Below are positions 1 through 7,364 of a stretch of DNA of 56,502 nucleotides, piece by piece; position 1 is the first letter of the stretch, and every line of letters begins with the position of its first letter. The notes under the pieces are model-generated. The model was given only the letters and a program-made list of their open reading frames with translations. It had not been told where the DNA came from and did no database searches. The position numbers were made by a program, and so were the translations under genes. The stretch spans positions 1 to 56,502 of IMG/VR virus record IMGVR_UViG_3300040816_000037, one strand, 5' to 3'. Source of the stretch: a virus.

Positions 1-197
1 TGTTAAAGTCACTAAGACTAAGACCCTTGCAGCGTATGGACAGATTGTTGATGTACTATTTGGTAACAACAAGTTTCCTTTATCTGTTAATCCCTCTGTA
101 TTACCTGACGGTGTTGCAGAGTCTGTACATATCAACGTAGATCCTAACGCCGCAGCAGCAGGAGATGCGTTACGGCCTATTACTGAGCAAAAACCAG
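1..197. repeat. Left copy of 197-bp contig-end overlap
   Basis: These bases are repeated at 56306-56502 with one difference, C at position 70 versus T at 56375. Both copies lie in the portal reading frame and the change is synonymous (Asn AAC/AAT). The overlap shows that the assembly closes into a circle of 56,305 bp. It is best read as an assembler end overlap sampled from two strain variants rather than a physical terminal repeat, because it sits inside a structural gene. Confidence 0.93.
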
Positions 198-1897
198 CTG
201 CACCCTACTTGCTGGATGGTGTTACAGAGCTTAAACCTGGAGCTACGTTATCAGACTTAGCTAATCGTCTAGGCCCACTAGAAGATAAACTTTCAGCTGT
301 ATCTGATAAGGTAGTTGAGGGTGACGGTACTACTCCTACCACAGTAACATTCCATCCTGCTATGATTGCAGCTAAGAAGATGGAAAAGAAGATCCACGAT
401 CAGCTTCAAGAGTCTGGTGCTTCTGTACATCTACGCTCTATGGCATTTGAGATGGCTCTACTTGGCACGGGTGTCATGAAGGGTCCGTTTGCTGTGGATA
501 AAGAGTATCCTAACTGGAACGGTGAAGGTGAGTATGAACCTCTCGTAAAGACTGTGCCAGAATGTAGCCATGTTTCTGTTTGGGACTTCTACCCTGACCC
601 AGAAGCTAAGTCTATGAATGATGCTGAGTATGTGGTAGAACGTCATAAGATGTCACGTACTCAATTACGTGCTCTTAAGAACCGCCCCTACTTTATGTCT
701 GACTCAATTAGCTTAGCTATTGATAAAGGCCCAGACTATGTTCAGAAGTACTGGGAGATGACTATGGAGGATGACGATACACAGCCGTCCTCTGAGCGTT
801 GGGAAGTACTAGAGTTCTGGGGTTTTGTAGATACGGATGTTCTAGAAGAGCATGGAGTAGCTATTCCTAAAGCTCTACGAGATCTTGATGAGGTTAACTG
901 TAACGTATGGGTATGTAACGGTGAGGTACTACGATTCGTACTTAACCCATTCAAACCTACACGTATTCCTTACTACGCTGTACCCTATGAGCATAACCCT
1001 TACTCCTTCTTTGGTGTAGGCATTGCTGAGAACATGGACGATACACAGACGTTGATGAATGGCTTTATGCGTATGGCTATTGACAACGCTGCACTATCTG
1101 GTAATCTTATCATTGAAGTAGATGAGACTAACCTTGTACCAGGTCAGGACTTATCTGTGTATCCGGGCAAGGTGTTCCGGCGTCAGGGCGGTGCTCCAGG
1201 GCAAGGAATCTTCGGCACCAAGTTCCCCAACGTAGCACAAGAGAACATGCAACTCTTTGATAAGGCACGAGTACTAGCAGATGAGAGTACTGGATTTCCT
1301 AGTTTCGCTCATGGACAAACCGGAGTATCTGGCGTTGGGCGTACAGCTTCTGGTATTTCTATGCTTATGTCTGCTGCTAACGGTTCTATTAGGACGGTAG
1401 TTAAGAACGTTGATGACTATCTGCTTCGCCCACTTGGTAAAGCTTTCTTCTCATTCAACATGCAGTTTGACTTTGATGACCAGATTCGTGGTGACTTAGA
1501 GGTAAATGCTTCTGGTACAGAGAGCCTCATGGCTAACGAGGTACGGTCACAGCGTTTGATGCAGTTCTTGCAGGTTGCACAGAACCCAGTCCTAGCTCCT
1601 TTTGCTAAGATGGACTACATCATTCGTGAGATTGCTAAGTCTATGGACCTTGACCCCGATAAGGTTACTAACTCTATGCAGGACGCATCTATCCAAGCTG
1701 AGATCCTAAAAGGCTTTCAGGCTCCCGTACAGCCCCCTGCAGGGCCGGAAGGTGTAAACATGCCCCAAGGTGGCCCAGCACCAGAAGGCCAGGCTCCACA
1801 GGGCGTACAGGACACCTCAGGTGGCGGTGGCTCTCAGATAGGCGTAGGTACAGCACCAACACCTGGTGAGCAAGGGTTTAGCGGTAATGTCGCTTAA
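2..1897 (+). CDS. Portal protein (C-terminal part; start lies at 56073)
   Basis: This is the dodecameric portal (head-tail connector) through which DNA is packaged and ejected. The frame is open from base 2 and continues the reading begun at 56073; joined across the circular end the gene is 2,130 nt, 709 aa. The order TerS, TerL, portal, scaffold and capsid supports the call, as does the length, which fits podovirus portals of roughly 500-750 aa. The last 60 or so residues are rich in Pro, Gly and Gln, a flexible tail common in this family. The first ATG inside the window's left end (209) is internal and not the start. The stop overlaps the next gene at 1887. Confidence 0.88.
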   Translation, partial: VKVTKTKTLAAYGQIVDVLFGNNKFPLSVNPSVLPDGVAESVHINVDPNAAAAGDALRPITEQKPAAPYLLDGVTELKPGATLSDLANRLGPLEDKLSAVSDKVVEGDGTTPTTVTFHPAMIAAKKMEKKIHDQLQESGASVHLRSMAFEMALLGTGVMKGPFAVDKEYPNWNGEGEYEPLVKTVPECSHVSVWDFYPDPEAKSMNDAEYVVERHKMSRTQLRALKNRPYFMSDSISLAIDKGPDYVQKYWEMTMEDDDTQPSSERWEVLEFWGFVDTDVLEEHGVAIPKALRDLDEVNCNVWVCNGEVLRFVLNPFKPTRIPYYAVPYEHNPYSFFGVGIAENMDDTQTLMNGFMRMAIDNAALSGNLIIEVDETNLVPGQDLSVYPGKVFRRQGGAPGQGIFGTKFPNVAQENMQLFDKARVLADESTGFPSFAHGQTGVSGVGRTASGISMLMSAANGSIRTVVKNVDDYLLRPLGKAFFSFNMQFDFDDQIRGDLEVNASGTESLMANEVRSQRLMQFLQVAQNPVLAPFAKMDYIIREIAKSMDLDPDKVTNSMQDASIQAEILKGFQAPVQPPAGPEGVNMPQGGPAPEGQAPQGVQDTSGGGGSQIGVGTAPTPGEQGFSGNVA

Positions 1898-2075
1898 GAG
1901 GCTAGTTAACGATAAACAGATATGGGATGCGTTCATTGAGGAGCTTGATGGGTGCATCTCTTCCACACATAGAAGTATGGAAAACATCTCTGATACTGCA
2001 GAGCTATACCGACATCAGGGTGCTATCAAAGCGCTGAGACAACTAAAGTACTTGAGGGACAAAGTAAATGGCTGA
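1887..2075 (+). CDS. Small hypothetical protein between portal and internal protein
   Basis: A 62-aa charged, helical protein I do not recognise. I chose the ATG at 1887, which overlaps the portal stop by 11 nt and has AAGGG about 9 nt upstream; the frame also has a GTG at 1866 with no better ribosome site. Its own stop overlaps the start of the next gene (2068), so it is translationally coupled on both sides. Position suggests a late, virion or assembly role, but nothing in the sequence shows one. Confidence 0.7.
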   Translation: MSLKRLVNDKQIWDAFIEELDGCISSTHRSMENISDTAELYRHQGAIKALRQLKYLRDKVNG

Positions 2076-4539
2076 CTTAGACAACCAGACAGAGGAAGCT
2101 TTAGGTTGGGCTGCAGAGGGCAAGAAGCTTGCAGTCGATATACCAGAGGTGTCCTTTAAAGATGCTGGTACTTTTGTCGCTAGTATGACACCTATTATTG
2201 GTGACGCTATGGCTGCTAAAGATGTCTATGATGAACTACAGAAAGATGAGCCTAACTACTATTTAGCGGGTGCGCTGGGCGGTGCTGCTCTTGTAGGACT
2301 TGTACCAGGTTTAGGTGATGCTGCTGCTAAAGCTATTAAGAAGGGTGCTAAAGAAGTATTTGATGTAGCTAAGCGTGTAGAGGTAGATCCTAATGCTATG
2401 GGTTCTGGTCTTGGTAATGTGAGATTAGCCCCAAAGCAACCTAAGAAAACTGTTAAAGCTTATAAATTATTTACTAAAGGGGAAGACGGTAAGCTATACC
2501 CTCTTTTTGTTGATGCAGATACAGAAGTACCTACAGGTACATGGCTTGATGCTACTTTTCCCGATTATAGATTTACTGCAGAAAATGGTAAGCAGTATGT
2601 ACCATCTAGAGGAACAGCAGGTAAAAAAGGCACGGGTGATTCTATAAAGATCCCAGATCAAGAGACTCGTGAGAGACTTATAGAGGCTGGTTTTTTACCT
2701 AAAGGATCAAAAGCTAAGTCTGTAAAAGCTGTTGCTGCTAGGCCAGGATGGCACGCTGGTGATGTTCCTATAGCCACACATATCGGGCCAGAAACTAAAA
2801 TAAATGGTAAGTCTGTAAAGTATCGTGGAGAAGATCAGGTATGGGCAGAAGTAGAAATGCCTGCAGACGTAGATTGGCAAAAAATAGCTAACTCTAAGGC
2901 AAGAATAAAAAAAGACGGTACACCAGATGTACGTACAGCAGACATAAATGATGAGATGCCTAGCATGGGGCATTACCGTTATAAGACTAACCCCAACATG
3001 ACGGGTGAATGGCTTATTGGCGGTGAAATGAAAGTAAATCGTGTTTTATCTCGTGAAGAGGTTAATGCTATAAACGAATCTGCAGGTGTCAAGGATCTCC
3101 CTACACTTGATGAACTTAATAAAGGCTACTCAAAGGGTGGGGTTGTAATGGACGATTATCAATACGCAGAGATGATGCAGGGTGAAGAGGATCAAACAGT
3201 AAGAGCCTTTGCAATAGGTGGTCTAGCGGAGGATGTAGACCCTGTGTCAGGCAATGAAGTACCTACAGGCTCTACGCCAGAAGAAGTACGTGATGACATC
3301 CCTGCTCAACTGAGTGAAGGTGAGTATGTTGTACCTGCTGATGTAGTACGCTTCTTTGGGGTTAAGTTCTTTGAGGACATCCGTAATGAAGCCAAGCGAG
3401 GCTTTGCTGATATGGAAGCTAATGGACGCATCGGTGGTGAGCCTATCGGTATGGAGATGGCTGAAGACGAGCTTCCCTTTGACATCTCAGAGCTACAGAT
3501 GGTTGATGATGAAACAGAAGAGCAGCCTATGATGAACATGGGTGGTTATATGCGTGGTTATGCTGATGGCGGTTTAACACTCCCTGCAGCTGTAACGGAT
3601 ATGACAACCGCTACAGGTATTACTAGCGACACATCTGGCGTACCTATGCCAGTATCTAATCTTAGTGGTATTGAGATGAGAGAGTACGTTGGGCCTAACG
3701 GAGAGATAACGTATATTCAGTTTATTAATGGTGTAGCACAGTCTGTTATTCCACAAGGTTATACAGCTAAGGCAGCTGCACCTACTACCCCTGCTGCATC
3801 TGCCGTACCTGCCGTACCTGAAGGACTGGGTGTAGTAACTGCACCAGATGACAATAACAATACTGCTCATGAAGATATGATGCGTGAAGCTCAAAAACGT
3901 GAGTCTATTGATTGGACTAGCCCTGACGTAGGTATTGAACAGTATGAAAAAACAATGGAGCAAAGCAATAGCATGTTAGCTAAGGGCTTCACTGGACTAG
4001 CCGCAGTATTAGGCGGTCCTATTGTAGCTGGCTTTGTAGAGGTCGCAAAGCGTCATCAAAACAAAAAGATGATTGAGGGTGCTACTGCTAGACTAGAAGA
4101 CCCTAACGTAAAAGGTGCAGAACGTGAAAAGTGGGTGTCTATTTATAACCGCTTGAGTGGTCTTGATGAAGACGGAAAAGCACGTAATAGCTTCACTGAG
4201 GGATTAGCAAATCTACTAACACCAGATGACGGTATGGAGTATGTAAACGGGGTACTCGTTGATACTAAAACAAATAAGGTTCTTAAGCCAGGTATTGCAA
4301 ATAGCAAAGGTAATGACGTAGTTGCTCCTACACCTAAGCCTACAGCGCAGCCTTCACAAAATAATGGGGGTGGGAGTAATGATAATAGCACTTATCAAAC
4401 AGCTATGTCTAATGCTAAAGCTGCAGCTAAACAAAGGGAAAAAGCAGCAGCTACTAAAGAACGGAACAAAGCTGCAGGTCTTGGCGCACAAACTAAGAAG
4501 GGTAGCACAGCAGGAAGTAAGTCTGGCTACTTTGACTAG
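2068..4539 (+). CDS. Large composite structural or injected protein (823 aa)
   Basis: The protein has three visible zones. Residues 1-120 include two Gly/Ala-rich hydrophobic stretches (about 35-50 and 65-90). Residues about 125-350 form a compact domain with the signatures ARPGWHAGDVP and KVNRVLSREEV, which I recall from large polyvalent or mobile-element proteins of other bacteria and whose function I do not know. The rest is acidic and low in complexity, with the phage-typical segment LSEGEYVVPADVVRFFG (about residues 413-430) and motifs FAIGGL and YADGGL. DNA for the middle domain looks AT-richer and differs in codon choice from its flanks, suggesting insertion. Start at ATG 2068 has GAGGG upstream. 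It may be ejected with the DNA or be a capsid-associated protein; the role is inferred from position. Confidence 0.62.
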   Translation: MADLDNQTEEALGWAAEGKKLAVDIPEVSFKDAGTFVASMTPIIGDAMAAKDVYDELQKDEPNYYLAGALGGAALVGLVPGLGDAAAKAIKKGAKEVFDVAKRVEVDPNAMGSGLGNVRLAPKQPKKTVKAYKLFTKGEDGKLYPLFVDADTEVPTGTWLDATFPDYRFTAENGKQYVPSRGTAGKKGTGDSIKIPDQETRERLIEAGFLPKGSKAKSVKAVAARPGWHAGDVPIATHIGPETKINGKSVKYRGEDQVWAEVEMPADVDWQKIANSKARIKKDGTPDVRTADINDEMPSMGHYRYKTNPNMTGEWLIGGEMKVNRVLSREEVNAINESAGVKDLPTLDELNKGYSKGGVVMDDYQYAEMMQGEEDQTVRAFAIGGLAEDVDPVSGNEVPTGSTPEEVRDDIPAQLSEGEYVVPADVVRFFGVKFFEDIRNEAKRGFADMEANGRIGGEPIGMEMAEDELPFDISELQMVDDETEEQPMMNMGGYMRGYADGGLTLPAAVTDMTTATGITSDTSGVPMPVSNLSGIEMREYVGPNGEITYIQFINGVAQSVIPQGYTAKAAAPTTPAASAVPAVPEGLGVVTAPDDNNNTAHEDMMREAQKRESIDWTSPDVGIEQYEKTMEQSNSMLAKGFTGLAAVLGGPIVAGFVEVAKRHQNKKMIEGATARLEDPNVKGAEREKWVSIYNRLSGLDEDGKARNSFTEGLANLLTPDDGMEYVNGVLVDTKTNKVLKPGIANSKGNDVVAPTPKPTAQPSQNNGGGSNDNSTYQTAMSNAKAAAKQREKAAATKERNKAAGLGAQTKKGSTAGSKSGYFD

Positions 4540-4562
4540 AGTATAACTAAATACCATATAAT
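4532..4562 (+). promoter_or_regulatory. Weak sigma70-like promoter candidate before scaffold
   Basis: TTGACT (4532-4537) and TATAAT (4557-4562) are separated by 19 bp, longer than the ideal 17. They lie at the end of the preceding gene, about 50 bp before the scaffold start. The spacing is poor, so this is tentative. Confidence 0.3.
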
Positions 4563-4573
4563 AATAAGGCTAC

Positions 4574-4589
4574 CCAGCAATAGTGCTGG
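4574..4589 (+). promoter_or_regulatory. Leader hairpin upstream of scaffold gene
   Basis: CCAGCA and TGCTGG form a perfect 6-bp stem around the loop ATAG, ending 21 nt before the scaffold start codon and just before its AAGGAG. No U tract follows, so it is not a standard terminator. A sequence-related element precedes the DUF1127 gene (51454-51468), which suggests a shared leader or processing signal. Confidence 0.45.
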
Positions 4590-4610
4590 CCCCAACATAA
4601 GGAGTATAAA

Positions 4611-5537
4611 ATGTCGGAAGCCATCCAGACGGACTCAGCGTCCCATAATCGTAACATATCTCGTGTACAACGTGATGAAGAGGAACTAAAAGCTCTGTTT
4701 AAACAAGCAGGGATTCAGACAGATGAAACAGAAGAAGAAACTGCTGAAGCGGAATCCGATAGCGAAGAGCCTGTCGAGCGCACAGTTCAGGCAGAGAGTG
4801 TTACCGAACAAGAAGAAGAACCACAAGCTGAAGCACAAGATGAAGATCTAAGTGCAGAAGAGAAGAACTTTAAGAAGCGTTATGGTGATCTACGGCGACA
4901 CACTCAAGAGAAAGAGAAAGAGTTTCAATCACAGCTTGATAAGCTTAAGTCACAACTTGATGCAGCTACAAAGAATGAACTTGTACTACCTAAGTCAGAA
5001 GACGAAGTAGAAGCATGGGCTAAGAAGTACCCAGATGTTGCAGGTATCGTAGAGGCTATTGCTGATAGAAAAGCTAATGAACGTTCTGCTGATTTAGATG
5101 GGCGTCTTAAAGAGATTGAATCTTTACGTGCTACAGCTAAGCGTGAGAAGGCAGAAGCAGAGCTATTGTCCTTACACCCTGACTTTCAAGATATTCGTGC
5201 TGATGATGCGTTTCATACATGGGCAGAAAAGCAGCCTAAGGTTGTACAGGATGCACTGTACGAAAACAGTGAAGATGCTAAGTCAGTAGCACGTGTTATT
5301 GATCTCTACAAGTCAGATAAAGGTATAAAGACTAAGAGTAGCTCTAGCTCAGACAAAGCAGCTGCATCCTCAGTTAAAGCTAAAGGTCGTACTTCATTGG
5401 ATGCAGATGACTCCTCAAGGTATCTCAGTGAATCACAAGTAGCTAAGATGAGCCTTAAAGAATACGAGAAGCGCAATGATGAGATCTTTGAAGCTCAGCG
5501 CTCTGGTAAATTTATTTATGATATGTCTAAGAAATAA
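4611..5537 (+). CDS. Capsid assembly scaffolding protein
   Basis: A 308-aa, highly acidic, helical protein lying directly upstream of the major capsid gene, the classical position of phage scaffolds, which guide procapsid assembly and then leave the head. Residues about 35-90 are Glu-rich and residues about 90-125 and 165-190 look like coiled coil. The C-terminus is short and basic (ends YDMSKK), as in scaffolds that bind coat protein electrostatically. The start ATG has AAGGAG 7 nt upstream. No protease domain was seen, so it appears to be a pure scaffold. Confidence 0.8.
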   Translation: MSEAIQTDSASHNRNISRVQRDEEELKALFKQAGIQTDETEEETAEAESDSEEPVERTVQAESVTEQEEEPQAEAQDEDLSAEEKNFKKRYGDLRRHTQEKEKEFQSQLDKLKSQLDAATKNELVLPKSEDEVEAWAKKYPDVAGIVEAIADRKANERSADLDGRLKEIESLRATAKREKAEAELLSLHPDFQDIRADDAFHTWAEKQPKVVQDALYENSEDAKSVARVIDLYKSDKGIKTKSSSSSDKAAASSVKAKGRTSLDADDSSRYLSESQVAKMSLKEYEKRNDEIFEAQRSGKFIYDMSKK

Positions 5538-5538
5538 C

Positions 5539-5566
5539 TTGACACTTATTCAATCATAGATAAAAC
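5539..5566 (+). promoter_or_regulatory. Possible promoter after scaffold gene
   Basis: A perfect TTGACA (5539-5544) is followed 16 bp later by TAAAAC (5561-5566), a weak -10. A transcript starting here would read through the hairpin at 5572-5608 before reaching the capsid gene. The -35 match is good and the -10 is poor. Confidence 0.3.
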
Positions 5567-5571
5567 TATAG

Positions 5572-5612
5572 GCATGTACAGTGTCAGGCATTAACTGCCT
5601 GTACATGCTTTT
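5572..5612 (+). terminator. Hairpin terminator between scaffold and capsid genes
   Basis: GCATGTAC (5572-5579) pairs with GTACATGC (5601-5608), and an inner stem AGGCA/TGCCT closes a TTAAC loop. A six-base bulge lies on the left arm, and TTTT follows directly. The strong stem plus U run suggests intrinsic termination, probably partial, which could lower scaffold message relative to capsid. About 160 nt of gene-free leader follow before the capsid start; I see no gene in that stretch. Confidence 0.6.
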
Positions 5613-5773
5613 CACTAAGCACTAAAGCCACATCAAAGAACTACCTCAGATTATAGGCCCAGCGCTCAACGGACGGCCATCCTTAGAGCATAGCTGACTA
5701 CCCTACTAAGACGAGCCTCTTTAGTGGATATGTAGTGTATATCTCTCACGCCATATCTATAAGGAGAATTATT

Positions 5774-6832
5774 ATGGCTATCGGAACCGCTGGTGGTGGA
5801 TTTAACGGGAACTTCTCCCCGATCATCTACTCCAAACAGGCACAAATCGCTCTGCGTAAAAGTGCTGTAACTAACGCAATCACCAACAACTCTTACTTTG
5901 GTGAGATTGCAAACCAAGGCGACACAGTTCGCATCCAAAAAGAGCCAGACGTAACCGTCAACGCTCTGCAGCGTCACACAGGTATCTCAGTAGAGAAACT
6001 TGATGACACAGACTTCTCTTTGACTATTGATAAAGCTAACTACTTTGCTTTTAAAATGGATGACATTGAAGAGCAGTTCTCTCACGTAGACTTCACCTCA
6101 TTGGCAGCCAACCGTGCAGCCTACAAAATGGCAGACGCCATGGATGAAGAATGCTTGGGTTACTTGTCTGGTTACGCTGGTGGTGCAGGCTCTTGGGCCG
6201 TCAACACAACAGCTTCTGGCGATAAAGCCAATGCTGCTGCTGGTACTGACGAACTGTTGGCAACCAACAAACTGGACGCAACTGACTTCGGTAACTTGAC
6301 CATCTCTGGTTCAGCTACTGCAGGTGACTCCATCCCACTCGCTCCACGCCTCCCAGGTGCAACAGCATTGTCTGCGACAACTGTTTCTCCTTTGACTGTG
6401 GTTGCACGTATGGCTCGTAAGCTTGACGTACAAAACGTTGACGCACGTGGTCGCTGGATGGTCGTTGATCCAATCTTTGTTGAGATGCTGAAAGACGAAG
6501 ACTCTCGTGTACTGAACGCAGACTTCGGTGGCTCAGGCTTGATGAACGGTTTGGTTCTCAACAACCTGCACGGCTTCCGTATCTACGTATCCAACAACCT
6601 GCCTTACTTGGGTACAGGTGCTGGTACTAACGGTACAACTGCACAGTCTACTAACTACGGTGTAGTTGTTGCTGGTCAGGACGAGGCTGTTGCTTCTGCT
6701 GAGCAAATCAACAAAGTAGAGAACTACCGTGACCCAGACAGCTTTGCTGACATCGTTCGTGGTATGCACCTCTATGGTCGCAAGATCCTGCGCCCAGAGG
6801 CTCTTATTGTTGCTAACTACAACGCTGCCTAA
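5774..6832 (+). CDS. Major capsid protein
   Basis: A 352-aa coat protein. It follows the scaffold, has an excellent ribosome site (AAGGAG, 13 nt before ATG 5774), and has the length and composition of HK97-fold coat proteins of marine podoviruses, with an N-terminal arm beginning MAIGTAGGGFNGNFSP. An in-frame upstream start at 5735 would add residues without a ribosome site, so 5774 is preferred. Codon choice differs visibly from its neighbours, with many more C-ending codons (AAC, TTC, GAC), as expected for the most abundant phage protein. It is bracketed by hairpins at 5572 and 6846, which could give it a separate transcript. Confidence 0.9.
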   Translation: MAIGTAGGGFNGNFSPIIYSKQAQIALRKSAVTNAITNNSYFGEIANQGDTVRIQKEPDVTVNALQRHTGISVEKLDDTDFSLTIDKANYFAFKMDDIEEQFSHVDFTSLAANRAAYKMADAMDEECLGYLSGYAGGAGSWAVNTTASGDKANAAAGTDELLATNKLDATDFGNLTISGSATAGDSIPLAPRLPGATALSATTVSPLTVVARMARKLDVQNVDARGRWMVVDPIFVEMLKDEDSRVLNADFGGSGLMNGLVLNNLHGFRIYVSNNLPYLGTGAGTNGTTAQSTNYGVVVAGQDEAVASAEQINKVENYRDPDSFADIVRGMHLYGRKILRPEALIVANYNAA

Positions 6833-6845
6833 TAGGCATAACACT

Positions 6846-6871
6846 GGGGCTGGCTACATGCTGGCCCCTTT
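6846..6871 (+). terminator. Hairpin terminator after major capsid gene
   Basis: GGGGC (6846-6850) pairs with GCCCC (6864-6868) and the stem extends inward by four pairs, two of them G-U. TTTGT follows. It lies 14 nt after the capsid stop and is likely a partial terminator or mRNA 3'-end stabiliser. Confidence 0.6.
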
Positions 6872-6905
6872 GTGCTTTCTTCACATATAAAAGGGACATC
6901 ACAAG

Positions 6906-7343
6906 ATGGCTATCACAACTGCAATGTGCAACAGCTTCAAGCAAGAGCTTCTTGGGGGTGTTCATGATCTGGATACAGATGTACTAAAATTAGCTCTTAT
7001 TAAGACTTCCATGGCAGGTACTTACGGTGCTGCTACAACCAACTACTCTGATGTTACAGGTAATACAGACGAAGCTGTAGGTACAAACTACACAGCTGGT
7101 GGTCAGGCTCTAGACGGTGCTACTATTACTCTTGACGGCAGTACAGCTATTGTTGACTTTACTGATGAAGTATTTGGTAACGTAACTGTTTCCACAGCTG
7201 GTTGTATTATCTACAACTCAACGCAGGGCAATAAAGCGGTAGCAGTTATTGACTTTGGTGGCACTGTTAGTGCTACAGCTGGTGACTTGACTATTGAGTT
7301 TCCTGCTGCTGCAGCTGCTACAGCTGTAATTCGTATCGCCTAA
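6906..7343 (+). CDS. Small head decoration or fibre-like structural protein
   Basis: A 145-aa protein rich in Thr, Ala, Gly and Val with alternating hydrophobic residues, typical of beta-structured capsid cement or fibre proteins. It follows the capsid gene and precedes the long fibre. A good ribosome site (AAGGGAC) lies about 12 nt before the ATG. Similar small proteins are commonly found next to capsid genes in marine phages. The exact role is not shown by the sequence. Confidence 0.65.
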   Translation: MAITTAMCNSFKQELLGGVHDLDTDVLKLALIKTSMAGTYGAATTNYSDVTGNTDEAVGTNYTAGGQALDGATITLDGSTAIVDFTDEVFGNVTVSTAGCIIYNSTQGNKAVAVIDFGGTVSATAGDLTIEFPAAAAATAVIRIA

Positions 7344-7364
7344 ACACCACAAGGATACCTATCC

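Noticed and set aside
1-197. 197-bp overlap read as a physical direct terminal repeat
   Set aside because: It lies in the middle of the portal gene and the two copies differ by one base, so an assembly overlap of a circular map is the simpler explanation.
3574-3963. Minus-strand open frames in the 823-aa gene
   Set aside because: They oppose a continuous plus-strand frame with family features and have no ribosome sites or coherent composition.
6172-6564. Minus-strand open frame inside the capsid gene
   Set aside because: It is antisense to a well-supported coat protein and arises from its biased codon use.
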